From positions 20,097,687 to 20,161,686 of the forward strand of contig CM061919.1 in assembly GCA_031002005.1 (NCBI GenBank): 64,000 nt of DNA. Direction: 5' to 3'. The position numbers and the translations under genes were made by a program. Position 1 is the first letter of the stretch; each line of letters begins with the position of its first letter. The notes under the pieces were generated by a model that saw only the letters and a list, made by a program, of their open reading frames with translations, had not been told where the DNA came from and searched no databases. The DNA is from Vandiemenella viatica. Lineage: Eukaryota > Arthropoda > Insecta > Orthoptera > Morabidae. Shown here piece after piece: positions 34,070-45,014 of the stretch.

Positions 34070-34181
34070 AGATGTTATGAACGCTATGAAAGTACATCAA
34101 GTAATGAGAAAACTCTGAGAAATGAGCGACGATGTGAACGCAATGGAAGTACATCAAGTAATGAGAAAACTCTGAGAAATG
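34070..34181. repeat. 57 bp tandem duplication in the mariner 5' region
   Basis: AGTACATCAAGTAATGAGAA and the following 15 bases occur at 34091 and again at 34148, with diverged GAACGC sequence between. It lies between the transposase start and the right TIR, so it may affect the promoter. Confidence 0.9.
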
Positions 34182-34679
34182 CAGCGCCATCTATCGACCA
34201 AAATGACTCGAATTGGGGGTCAAATAGGGGTAGTTTTTTCCGGGGAATCAGAATCTGCAATAAAAAATGGGGGTTCCTATTTAAGTTTTTTTTCTCCCCC
34301 TTCCCCCACCCCTAGGGGGTGGGGGTGGGGAGTCAAATTTGGTATCATCGGATGTCCCCCGTCGAGACGAACAATTTTTATTACCCACTTTTTTTGATCG
34401 GATTTGTAGTTTTCGAGATATTTAGTTGTCTCAAGATAAAAAACTCACTTGGTATATTTGGTTCATTAAGATCCTCCTGTATGTAATTCTGCAAGTAATC
34501 CGTCCATGAAACTACTGTAATCATATCCGTACGCGCAAGATAATATTATGTACCGAGCTGTAAGGAAACTTGTAACCACTGTCGATTTATTAGGTTTCCG
34601 AGATCGTCTGGTTTACCATCTCATAAATTGCTTTTAAAGAAAAATGCTATTATTATGTTTTCTCTTATGGCTTCACGAC

Positions 34680-34830
34680 TCGTCGACGTCGAGGTCACTA
34701 GAGGCAGCAAAGGACTGGGTACAACGAAAGGGAAGGAATTCTGCCATGGCCTTTTGAAGGAAGCATCTCGGCATTCGCCTGGAGTGATTTGGTTAAACCA
34801 TGGAAAACCCAAATCTGAACGCCCAGACGT
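34680..34830 (-). mobile_element. Truncated tRNA-derived SINE
   Basis: Minus-strand copy of the 63660 family, from GGGCGTTCAGATTTGGGTTT through TTCCATGGTTTAACCAAATC to GCCATGGCAGAATTCCTTCC. The tRNA-like head is missing at its 5' end, where it abuts Helitron helicase sequence. Confidence 0.75.
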
Positions 34831-35466
34831 TACTATGTTATGTACAAAGCTTAGTGCTAATCAGGGATTAATTAATGGTGCAAGACTTGTGGTAATTCTC
34901 TTAGGAGAGTACACCATCAGTGCTAAATTAATTCACTCAGATAAAACTATGCTCTGATCAACCGTGCCTTTCCAAATCGTAAGAAAACAATTCCCAATAG
35001 AAGTAACCTTCGTTATGGACATTAATAAAACACAAGGTCAGAGGCTTCAAAAGGCAAGATTGTATTTATCAGAGCGTGTTTTTTTCATATGGACACCTGT
35101 GCGTGGCTTTTTCATGAGTTTGTAGATCCATTAATGTTTAGTTTTGTGTTAAAGACACATACTGTCAAAAATTCAACGATGATCACATTTTAACTGCTAA
35201 TATTGTTTTCAAAGAAGTTTTGTAAAGTAAAAAAAAATTGACAAAGGTTATCTGAAAAACAATTTTTTTAATATATATTTTTTTAAATGTTTTACTATTG
35301 AACATGTAGTAATTAATAACAACGGTTTTTTACAATGAAAGTGATATTTATTACCGCACTTCAAAATAAAATACCTTTCATTAATAAATAATTGCATTTA
35401 TTTATTTGCATATTATTATATTACCATTTGGTGACTGACCACGATCTGTTCGCATGGATCAGCTAG
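34831..35466 (+). pseudogene. Autonomous Helitron remnant: Pif1-type helicase tail and 3' end
   Basis: Translation gives LSANQGLINGARLVV, then after one TGA VPFQIVRKQFPIEVTFVMDI and NKTQGQRLQKARLYLSE. This is the C-terminal end of the Helitron helicase (usual motif FPIxxxFAMTINKxQGQ). The coding part ends at about 35124. Downstream an AT-rich tail leads to GCATGGATCAGCTAG at 35466 followed by T, a Helitron 3' terminus. The Rep domain and most of the helicase are missing. An intact relative of such an element would supply the proteins the small Helitrons lack. Confidence 0.75.
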
Positions 35467-35689
35467 TGTATGAAAGTTATTCTTTTAAAGATATGAGTTA
35501 CTTGATGTAAGCAAAGAGAACTAACATTAGTCGGCTTACTGGTACCTGAAAAATTTACAGACGTTTCCGAAATACCAAATACAAGAATTGCTGACCTTTT
35601 TTTTACGAAATTTCATTAAAATCGTTAGAGCAGTTTCCGAGATCCCAAATATATATATATACAAGAATTGCTTGTTTAAAGATATAAGA

Positions 35690-36010
35690 TAAATACGAAT
35701 GTAACTCTGTCTTTCTGTTTGTTACGTTTTCACTCCAAAACGGTTAAAACGATTTTGAATAAATTTTGACAAGGAAATACATTTGTCATTACGAAGGGCG
35801 TAGGATCCCATTTTCTGTATAAATGATACGTTTTGTCATAGAATTTTGAAAACGGTGACAGATAGCGTAGTTCTACGCCGCAGAGCAAGCTGGTGGTTCC
35901 GTAGTTAAAACGCTTGCTATTTAAAAGTTCTGCTTCCGATCCCGGTAGGGTCAGGAATTTTAAAAGTTGTTTTTGATCGTCTGAGCCCTTCCGTCGCACG
36001 GATTCCACGA
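35690..36010 (+). mobile_element. Second Helitron-like small repeat with tRNA-like module
   Basis: The arrangement parallels the main small Helitron family: a leader (CTCTGTCTTTCTGTTTGTTA), an AAACGGTTAAAACGATTTTG block, then a tRNA-like part with A-box-like GGTTCCGTAGTTAAAACGC and B-box-like CTTCCGATCCCGGTAGGG. The sequence is otherwise different. The ends are not clear. Confidence 0.45.
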
Positions 36011-36189
36011 TAAACTGTAGGTCCAGCAATGGCATTGGTGGAATTTAGCATAAATCGATACTCTGTCATGTAAGGGGGCGAACTCCCCTTCGAAATCTAT
36101 CGGCCAACAATGCCATATGGATTTACATTTTTGTGTCAAATTGGTTGCACAGACTTTCCTTCCTTTGTAATCAGTTTTTGTATGATCTA

Positions 36190-36578
36190 CAATAATAACA
36201 TTATAAATGGGAAAATAACTCTGTTTCTCTGTGTGTCTGGTGCGTTTTGACGACTAAACGGCTGTACCGTTATTGATGAAATTCGACAAGAAAACATTTT
36301 GTATCATTACGAAGGAAATACTTTTTTCGGGATAGATAATCTTACAATATCATGATTTTTCGATAACTAACCCCCCCCCTTTTTCTGTTTTTCATTATAT
36401 TGCAAACTGATTATCTTCATGAGACAGGTTCGATAGTAGAATGGTATAGTGAAGGCGTCCTCCTCATATTATCCAGACTCCGTGGTTATTTATTTATTTA
36501 TTTTTTTTACTCTGTTTACGTCCAGTTCTAACGATAATATTTTAAGTCCACGCATACGAAGTCACGTGAAACAGCTAA
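36190..36578 (+). mobile_element. Helitron 3' fragment, related small family
   Basis: It carries blocks of the small Helitron family (GTTTTGACGACTAAACGGCT, GAGACAGGTTCGATAGTAGA) and ends CGCATACGAAGTCACGTGAA followed by ACAGCTAA, a CTRR-type end before T. It lacks the 5' half and the tRNA-like module. Confidence 0.6.
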
Positions 36579-36637
36579 TACCTTTATATTCTGTGATCAT
36601 GTTACAGACAGTTACTTATTGGCATTTGCCACAAATA

Positions 36638-36766
36638 CTTTGTGTTGTATAACACCAAGTCTGCGTTCACGTCTAACATCTTAGATCGGAAGATAATGTG
36701 TGAAGAGATCATATCAGGTTTAACGAGGTTGCCATATAACTCTACCACCAAAATCATAGTTTTTCA
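36638..36766. repeat. About 125 bp repeat, copy 1
   Basis: CTTTGTGTTGTATAACACCA to ACTCTACCACCAAAATCATA, repeated in the same orientation at 37669-37793 with about 90% identity by eye. No ends typical of a known class are seen. Confidence 0.85.
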
Positions 36767-37261
36767 AAAAATTTCATAAATAGTGTTTCTTCCTATTACC
36801 ATTTCTCGAATAAATGTTCTTCTCTGTTTGATCGTTGGGCGAATGTTCACGTAACCATTGTAAAGCATACGTACATAGATATATAACTAATTTAAAATTA
36901 TTTTCCTACTGAACAATAACGACAAAAAAAACTGTTATAAGCAGCACGAGCTTACCAAAAATGTCTATTTGATAGTTAAAAGGAACTACAATCACTCAGC
37001 TATTTTATCATTATTATTAATTTTTAATTGCGATGAAGCTAACGCTCCGGTGGCAATTCCCCTAATCATCTAATTACCACTGTTATGTATAATTGTTTTA
37101 TAATTGGAATGATAAATTAATGCCTCATTTACTTTTTCGATTTACAAATTTGAATTTTAAATTTCTCAAGAGGTTTTGGTAAATTATTTTTTACTTTACT
37201 TGGTTATTTGTTCCAGTCCGTGACACCCTTAATTTTATTTTTAACTGCTTAACGTTTCTCA
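36767..37261. other. Unassigned AT-rich sequence
   Basis: No reading frame or recognised repeat. Confidence 0.35.
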
Positions 37262-37470
37262 ACAGCGAGGTCTTTAGAGACGGGAAAGTATGGTGGTCAA
37301 GGAAAGGGAAGGAATTCGGCCATGGCCTTTTGAATGAAGCATCCCGTCATTTGCCTGGGGTGATTTGGGAAACCATGGAAAAACCAAATCTGGATGCCCG
37401 GACAGGGATTCGAGCCGCCATCCTCCCGAACGCGAGACCAAATCGCTAACCGTTACACCACCACTCTAGG
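37262..37470 (-). mobile_element. tRNA-derived SINE with complete head
   Basis: Minus strand: A-box region GTGGTGTAACGGTTAGCGA, B-box GGCTCGAATCCCTGTCC, then the TTCCATGGTTTCCCAAATC and GGCCATGGCCGAATTCCTTC blocks. It adjoins the 3' end of the CR1/jockey-like RT at 37480. Confidence 0.85.
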
Positions 37471-37479
37471 TCTTAAAAG

Positions 37480-38810
37480 AAAATTTTCCCACTCCCTTAT
37501 GCATGAAATCGAGCACAAGGTTGTGGTCATGGTCGTCTTTCGCCTTCCGTGCACCATCCCAATTCTTTGACCAATATCTCTCCAAAGCCCATCATCAACA
37601 TATGCCCTGTACATTCGCAGCACTCTCTTCACCCTCATTCTTTCTTCCAATTAGTTCCATACATACCTTGTGTTGTATAACACCAAGTTTGCGGTCACGT
37701 CTAACATCTTAGTTCGGACGATAATGTTTGAAGAGATCATATCAGGTTTAACGAGATTGCCATATAACTCTACCATAAATATCATATTACTTACTGAATG
37801 GGTCCTGTGATAATTTCAACAAACAAATCTAGCTGCTCTTCTTTGCACACCTTCCAACTCCTGTATTTGATAACCAAAACGTGGGTCCCAAACTACACCA
37901 CTATATTCAACCAATGGTCTGACCAAAGTTTTGTAACCCAACTCCCTAACTTCTCTGGTACATCCTCTCATCACCGGCTCCAGTAAATGAAGGATTTTAT
38001 AACCTTTTCCTACCACCCGCCCATTATGCTCTGCCCAACTGAGTTTGTTATCGAACGTTATGCCAAGATATTTACACTTCAAGCTTTTAAAAAGCAATTC
38101 TGACCCCAACCTATAATCATAATTAACCTTTACTTTTTTATTTGTGAGCCTAATAAGCTGACTCTTCTTGGCATTTATCTTCATTCCATGATGACCTACC
38201 CATTTAGATATTCTAGCCACGTTACCGTGCAACTGTTCACAGTCTTCTGGTTTCTTTGATCTTTCTGTATACCATTATGTCCTCTGCAAACAACCTAAAT
38301 TCTGACTGTAAACCATCAACACAATCATTGATTGGAATAATCAACAGCAATGGTCCCAATACACTACCCTGTGGCAGTACCATATTCACTTCCACCTCTT
38401 TTGATAATGTGTTTCATACTCTAACACTTCGCTTTCTGGCTTTTGAGAATTCATCTACCCAGCAAGTAACTTTCTCATCCAATCCAATAGTTCTCAGTTT
38501 ATCACTCTGTCAAATTCCTTAGGAAGATCTTGTGCCACCCTATCAACTTGGCCTCCCTTGTCCAATTCATCTGAAATATCTTGCGTATAGCCCTGTTGCC
38601 TAAAGTCATGTTGTCGATATGAAAACCAGTTTCTTTCCTCACAGACATTTCTGATATAGTTGCATATCAATCTCTCCATCATTTTGTCTATCACTGATGT
38701 CAAACCAATTGGCATGCAATTTTCGACCCTATTTGTAACCCCTCCTTAATGAACCTGTAGAACTATCGCTCTTTTCCAGTCATCCGGTAAGAAGCAAGAC
38801 TCCAAACTCA
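37480..38810 (-). pseudogene. CR1/jockey-like reverse transcriptase, C-terminal part
   Basis: Minus strand from 38810: SLESCFLPDDWKRAIVLQVH, then PIGLTSVIDKMMERLI, a region with KEFDRVIN, and from 38232 a well preserved stretch SKWVGHHGMKINAKKSQLIR, KYLGITFDNKLSW and QIQELEGVQRRAARFVC. The YADD core region (about 38240-38500) is frameshifted. A 125 bp repeat interrupts it at 37669-37793 before RMRVKRVLRMYRAYVDD and the tail. At 38810 it is cut by the Helitron composite and continues at 46852. The frame is preserved across the empty site. Confidence 0.85.
37669..37793. repeat. About 125 bp repeat, copy 2, inside RT
   Basis: Same sequence as 36638-36766. It interrupts the C-terminal part of the RT, so it behaves as an inserted unit, not as part of a segmental duplication. 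Confidence 0.85.
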
Positions 38811-39222
38811 TCTTTATATATAAAGATGAATGTATGTTTGTTTGTTTGTTTGTTAGTTTGTTTGTTCTTTATACAAATCCACAGTTTTCATCCGATCTCG
38901 ATGAAACTTTGCACACTTATCCTTTGAAACAAGGAGAAAAATACTGTCTACATTTGGTTGAAAAATTATCTGTATAAATAACACATTTTGTCTCATAACT
39001 TCGAAATACGGCGATAGACAGACACGTTGGATATGGACGTCTCCATACCGTGTTTCCGTGTAGTGAACTGCCAGCTCAGTGGCCGCAGTCGAGTCGTAGC
39101 CGTCGAGCAGTGTGGACGTGTTTTCCGTCTGACTGTGGAATAGCAGTGACACGACATTGCGGCAGTGCCAGCGCAGCTGTCAACCGCCTTAATATATTAC
39201 TGTTCTGATTTTGACGATTATT

Positions 39223-40565
39223 ATGGAAGGAGTGACCAGAAAATCAACGCTTAGTTTTAACTTCCCATATTGTCATTCCAGACCGAAGATCTACGAAATT
39301 GACGAATGGTTATTTGAGAAAATAGGCCTTCGCGAAGACGACGTCAGTGGACTGCAATATGACTTTATTGCAAACATCGTTTACGTAAAACTGAAAGATG
39401 ACAAAATGTGTTCACAGATCTTGGAGCAGACCGGCGGACATGCGGACTTTCCCCTCTCCTCTGGAGAAATAAGCAAAGTGACAATTAATATTTACGGGTG
39501 TCGGGCTGAGAACAGTGAAGATGTATAACATACCATTCGAATTGCCACTTAACGAGATACAGAGGGCGTTAGCGCCATATGGCAAAGAGTATGCCATCAA
39601 TGTGGAGAAATGGAGCGGAAATATGCGGTTTACAGTAGATAACGGTGTAAAAATCGTGAGAATAGACCTCAAGAAACATATTCCGTCATACCAAACAATT
39701 TTTGGATTCAAGACGCTAGTCATGTATGACGGACAGCCAAGAACGTGCGCCATATGCAACTTGCCAAACCATCTGAGAGCAGAATGACCCCGAGGAAAAC
39801 CAACAAATCCTGCCCCGAATACAATCAAAGAGAAACAAGCCACATACGCAGGGATTACGTCGGGAGACACACCGACGCTGCAAAGCGCATGGAAAACATA
39901 CGAGCAACGGCAACACCGGCCAACAACACTCAAAGCAGCAGCAATCTTGAGGCAGAAGAAAGAGGCACCAAACTGATCGCCGTGGACATACACAACCCAG
40001 ATCATAGAGATAACGCAATGCAGGTGGATGCTGAAGAAGATCTAGAAACCACAAAGAACACCGACACCATCAGTGAAACAAAGCCGGCAAGCCAGCTAGA
40101 ACGAGGAAACAATCAGGGACAACAGGCCACTGATAGCGTGATGGCCGCGAACGTAAACACAAACAAAACACCATGGAGGAAAGCAGACGGCCGGAGGCAG
40201 ACTAATTCCAACTGAATCCAAGGCAATCGCAAACAACAAACGAGAAGGCAAAGGAACCACCAAAAGACAAACCGCTAGAAAAGGAGAGCATGCAAGAAGA
40301 GGGAGCCAAAGAGAAAAGGAGAGAGGCACGAAAAACAGCAGAAGCAACCGCCAAACAAATGAAATTGAAACTACTGCAGATAAAACAGAAATCCCACACG
40401 GAAAACGGACAAGAAGAACACAGAGAAAAGAAACAACGGACCCGCAGCAGGGACAGCAGTTCAGAGAGGAACGACGAGAAAGAAGAAGTAATCCAAGCAG
40501 ATAGAAACCAAGGTCATTGGGCCGATGTGATGGAAACACAAAATATAGCACAGATCGACTTCTGA
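39223..40565 (+). pseudogene. Non-LTR element 2 ORF1
   Basis: MEGVTRKSTLSFNFPYCHSR starts at 39223, with IYEIDEWLFEKIGL matching EIHEWLFDKVML of element 1. After a frameshift near 39515 comes MYNIPFELPLNEIQRALAPY, then a zinc knuckle, CAICNLPNHLRAEC, at about 39748-39787. A long charged tail follows in two further frames up to 40565. It is dead as it stands but keeps the same domain order as ORF1 of element 1. Confidence 0.72.
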
Positions 40566-40573
40566 CTCACCCC

Positions 40574-43500
40574 ATGCCGGCAAACCAAACATACTGCGTT
40601 GCCACACTAAATGTGTGCGGCATACAAAATGACACTAAAATCCGATGTTTAAAAGAATATCTGCACGCTGCGTCGGTAGACATAGCCTTATTACAAGAGG
40701 TTACAGCAGGAATGACAGATGACTTTTACGGATACACAGCAATTAAAAACTTCGGCGACGGCCCGAATCTCGGCACAGCTATTCTGACAAAAGAAGGCAT
40801 AATGCCGAAAGATGTAGAGATCCTACCGAGCGGCAGTGGAATCGCGTGCACAATAGCGGACATGCGCGTTGTGAACATATACGCGCCGTCAGGGAGCCAA
40901 AATAAGGAGAAAAGAAAACTTTTTTACACAGCTAACATTGTTCCCCTGATAAGAGGTAATTATGCAAAGTTCCTGTTAGCAGGAGATTTCAACTGCGTCA
41001 TATCTCCTAACGACCAAACCCCAAATTTCAACAAAAGCATGGAGCTCGAATATCTTGTAGAAAACCTCAACTTAGCAGACACATGGAACCTACTACATGG
41101 AGAGGAACGCGGATACACTTTCGTCACCAACACGTCAGCAAGCCGACTAGATCGAATGTACAGTTTCGCAAACCCTGTCAGCTATGGTGACATCTTCAGA
41201 GATTTGGCCAACCAACTTTACAGATCACTGCGCATACCATTGCAAAGTTCTAAGCACACCCCAAGAAACCTAGAGAGGGAAAGGCACATGGAATCTTAAC
41301 ACTTCAATCCTGGAATACAGTGACCTACACACAGAGTTTTCAGAAATGTGGAACCAATGCAAAAAACGAAACACCAGACACACCAGTGAGATGGACTGGT
41401 GGCTGCATCAGATGAAGCCCAAAATTAGGAAAAGCTTAATGAACTACTCAAGACAGAAGTCAGCATGGCAAAACCACACAAAAGAATATCTATTCATAGC
41501 CCTCAGAGAACTGTACCAAGACCAAGAAAATATATCAGCCAACTTATGGAAAATTAAACAAATCAAAGCAAGAATTACAAAAATAACGAGACAACAGATG
41601 TACGGTTCCCAAATACGAGCGAGGACAGATACCAGCCTGACCGATGAAGAAACAACTACACACCACCTTATGAATGAAAGACGTAACATCAAGAACAAAC
41701 TAATAACGGAACTACACGCCGGAGACCGAAGAATCACAAGGCAACAAGAAATAGCAAAAACCCTTCAAGATTACTTCTCACAACTTTACACAGAAGAACC
41801 TACACAAGAACCGGAAGAAGAACAGATTTTAAATAACGTCAACCAACAGATCACAGCACTAGAAAACGATCAACTACTAGAAGCCAATAACAGAACACGA
41901 AGTACTAGCCACCATAAAACGCAGCCCGCGGAAAAAAATCACCCGGTCCTGACGGTCTTCCGACGGAAGTCTATCTAACATTCTGGAAGCATCTCAAAAA
42001 ATCCTTGACGCAAATATACAACGACATTTTACAAGGACAAATTTTATTTCCAGAATTCCTAGAGGGCATCATGGTACTTATACCCAAAAACGGGAAGAGC
42101 CGTAACATAGAGAACTACAGACCGATAACACTGCTTAACTCGGACTACAAAATATTCAGCCGGATAATAGCATACAGACTCCGAGACACAATGTCGAAGA
42201 CGATCGGCAATCACCAGACATGCATCGGAAACGGAGGATCCGTAGTACAAACAGTTGCGGACATACGAGATATCATCACGCTGTCAACACTGGTGAAAAC
42301 TAAAACGGCTATCTTATCCCTAGACTTCCATAAAGCCTTCGACCGAGTAAACCATAACTACCTGGCCAAAGTAATGAGGAAAATGGGTTACTCCACCCAA
42401 ATAGTAAAGGTAATACAATTATTAACAATAGATGCAACCTCGAAAATCTGAGTCAACGGATAGATAAGTCAAACCATAAAAATAGGCAGGTTGGTGAGGC
42501 AAGGCTGCCCCCTATCCATGCACCTCTTCGCAATAGCAATCGAACCTTTTCTGACAGCACTGAACACCAGAATAACAGGTGTCACTGTCCGAGGTCAAAA
42601 GATAGCAGTACGCTCATACGCGGATGACATAAATCTCATCATCACCGGGACAAGAGACATCGAAGAAATCAAGGCGCTAACGACAACATACTCTAATGCA
42701 TCAAACGCAAAGCTAAACATAAAAAAATCCAAAATCATGCTCTTGGGCGAAGATCGTGGAATAGACACCGGAGGCTGGATAGAGAAAACAGAGACCTTAA
42801 AGATTCTAGGCATACACTTCACCAAACAACTGCCAAGAACAATAGCACTCAATTGGCGAAACCAACTTGCGAGCACACGGGTATAGAAACCTAGACCCGA
42901 TTCGAAAGATACATTTTATAAACTGCGCAGCTTTATCTAAAGTATGGTACACAGCTCACATCCTCCCCATCCCACGGGAGATCGCGAAGAAGATGGATTC
43001 CGCGATGGGTTGGTTTATACAACGAGGAGAAATATTTAAGATAAAATACAACACACTGAAGGCACCCGTTGAGAAGGGAGGATTAAAACTGATTGACGTG
43101 TACACCAAATGCACAGCCATACTTATGAAAAACATACTTAAAATGTGGAAAAGCAACACACCTGGGCTCTGCGGACACATAATGGCCGAGACAGAACCTA
43201 GCAGCATAGACGCGCCCATTGATATAAATCATCTGAATTCAGGATTAATTCATATCCGTCAGTTCTACATCAATTACAGTTACATACATAAAGAGATTAA
43301 AAACAACAACCTGTCAGCCAAAACATTTTATGACCTCATGGCAGCTAATAAATACTTCAACAACATAGAAAACCTGCATAAAAGCATCGACTGGAAAACG
43401 CTATAGGAAAAGATACATAATTCATCGCTGCGCTCTAATGTTCGGTCAACATGGTACAGAGTGGTAAACAGAGCGATAGCCACAAATACCAAGCTCCATA

Positions 43501-43877
43501 AAATCCACCTCTGTGCGTCACCGCTGTGTACAAGCTGCGGCCTCCAAGACACCATTGAACATAGACTACTGTGCTGCGAGGATCCGAAGATATGGAATTG
43601 GACGAAGGCAAAGCTAGCCTTGATTAACAGAACAGTGCCAAGAACATACACACCTGAAGACATCCTGCGTCCAGATCAAAGACAATACCCGAAAAATAAA
43701 AGAAATGCCCATGTCTGGCTAATTGCCAATTACACACACTATTCCATCGCAAACCAAGGAAGGGCAAACATAGAGGACTATTGGCATTACCTAACGGTGG
43801 AACACCACAAATTAAAGAAACACAAGAGCTACAAAGATGACTTCGCCAGATTCTTACTCGCAGTGATGCCATATTAA
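40574..43877 (+). pseudogene. Non-LTR element 2 ORF2: endonuclease and reverse transcriptase
   Basis: MPANQTYCVATLNVCGIQND starts at 40574. The APE endonuclease has ALLQEVT, VVNIYAPSGS, LLAGDFNCVI and NTSASRLDRMYS; its final SDH block is not seen because of a frameshift after 41200. The RT has MVLIPKNGKSRNIENYRPIT, LSLDFHKAFDRVNH, RQGCPLSMHLFAIAIEPFLT and the catalytic YADD at 42617-42628. The C-terminal finger CTSCGLQDTIEHRLLCC is intact at about 43523-43574. Two TGA codons near 42450 and frameshifts near 41300, 41960, 42870 and 43405 inactivate it. Confidence 0.87.
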
Positions 43878-43916
43878 AATAAAAAAAGTAAAATAAAAAA
43901 ATTAACAAATAAAAAC

Positions 43917-43975
43917 AATGGATAGCATTCTGGACATTGAATCCAGCGGTCCGAGTTCATATCTCGGTGGAAACT
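43917..43975 (+). pseudogene. tRNA-Gln(UUG)-like sequence, 5'-truncated
   Basis: AATGGATAGCATTCTGGACA and the next 39 bases follow a tRNA-Gln: an anticodon stem CTGGA/TCCAG with loop CATTGAA (anticodon TTG, but A in place of the universal T33), and a T arm CCGAG/CTCGG around TTCATAT. The acceptor 5' strand and part of the D arm are missing, and the last bases are AAACT in place of AACCT. It lies between A-rich segments of the retrotransposon 3' region, so it was captured, not expressed as a gene. Confidence 0.8.
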
Positions 43976-44860
43976 ATATTTTTAGAACAGTATTCTTTTT
44001 CTTTTAATTTTTTATTAAGGGGTGGGACTCATATGCATCTAAAGAAAAATTATTTTTTTTTTCAAATGTAATTGACGGGTGTAAAAAATAAATAAATAAA
44101 AAAATATATATAAAACAGTGGGAGCGAGGGGGAAAAAAAAAGTGCCTAAAGCTCTTGCTTACGAACGTCGTGGTCTCCGGTTCAAATCTCCGTGGATCGT
44201 AAGAGTCACGGTTGGGCCCTCGGTTATTCGGATTGAATTTTAAACTGTAGATTTCACAAAGGTAGGGGTGCAATCTGAGGCAATTCGTAGGTAGTCTTGC
44301 AATACATTAGATGTACACTTTTTTACGTTATATTGATCCATCAGGGGTGATTCGTAGTCAGTGTGTGTGTAATCTGCAGTAGGAATACATAAGTCTCTGT
44401 CTTATGTTACGTTTTGACAATTAAATGCCTATACCGATATTGACGGAATTTGACGAGAAAATGTGTAGGGAGGGCACTGGACTTTCTTTGTTCATCATAC
44501 AAATCAACAGTTTTCATCCTATCTCGATGAAACTTTGCACACTTATCCATTGAAACAAGGAGATAAATACTGTCTACACTTGGTTGCAAAATTATCTGTA
44601 TAAATAATACATGTTGTCTCATAACTGAAAAATTTCTCGTCGAATAGAAGTTGTCCGATTCAAATAGTGCAATTAGGACCAGAGATATTCGTAATTAAAA
44701 TAAAAGAAATGATTCTGAAATTTTCGTAACTTGAATTGTGTCAATACTCTGCAGTATGCCACGATAATCAGCAATACTCCGAGCGCCCCAGCGGACACGT
44801 CTGTACTCCGGCCAAGCAGAGGTCAGCCCATGTAGCTCTCTAGCCACTTCGCCAGGCAGT

Positions 44861-44935
44861 TGGCGCTTTAGCTCAGCGATACCGCGCTTTCTTGTCAAGC
44901 GTGCAGCTCGGGTTCGAATCTTCGTCCCCGCCACT
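44861..44935 (+). pseudogene. tRNA-like sequence
   Basis: GGCGCTTTAGCTCAGCGATA holds an A-box, CGCTT/AAGCG can form an anticodon stem around TCTTGTC, and GGGTTCGAATCTTCG is B-box-like, but acceptor and T stems pair poorly. It is either a decayed tRNA gene or a SINE head. It lies in non-Helitron sequence between two Helitron family units (44640-45014). Confidence 0.5.
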
Positions 44936-45014
44936 ACGATTATTTAACTCACTTTTCTTCAACTTTCCAGTGTGTTCTGGACCATCTATCTATTCTTTGG
45001 TAAAACAAGAATAA

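Larger units (their letters stand above)
32162..34452 (-). mobile_element. Complete IS630/Tc1/mariner-type transposon with long TIRs
   Basis: A 2.29 kb element flanked by TA on both sides (32160-32161 and 34453-34454). The inverted repeats are about 270 bp each (32162-32434 and 34177-34452) and nearly identical, including the G/C-rich CCCCCACCCCTAGG block. A single intact transposase fills the centre. A 41 bp minisatellite lies 3' of the gene and a 57 bp tandem duplication 5' of it. With intact gene and ends it is the best candidate for a currently or recently active element here. Confidence 0.93.
39083..44140 (+). mobile_element. Non-LTR retrotransposon 2 (L1/Tx1-like), in a Helitron tRNA-like module
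   Basis: A 5.06 kb plus-strand element. Upstream Helitron sequence ends GAACTGCCAGCTCAGTGG at 39082 and resumes AGTGCCTAAAGCTCTTGCTT at 44141, so a short AGTGG/AGTGC duplication flanks it. That is within the same A-box/D-arm segment hit by element 1. It has a 5' untranslated region, ORF1, ORF2 and a long A-rich 3' region that includes a tRNA-Gln-like sequence. The proteins are clearly homologous to but strongly diverged from those of element 1, so the two insertions are not a duplication. Confidence 0.88.

Noticed and set aside
39716..40551. Minus-strand cysteine/leucine-rich frames opposite ORF1 of non-LTR element 2
   Set aside because: Same antisense artefact on the other element.
43917..43975. 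Functional tRNA-Gln gene
   Set aside because: The acceptor 5' half is missing and T33 is replaced, so it cannot fold or be processed as a tRNA.
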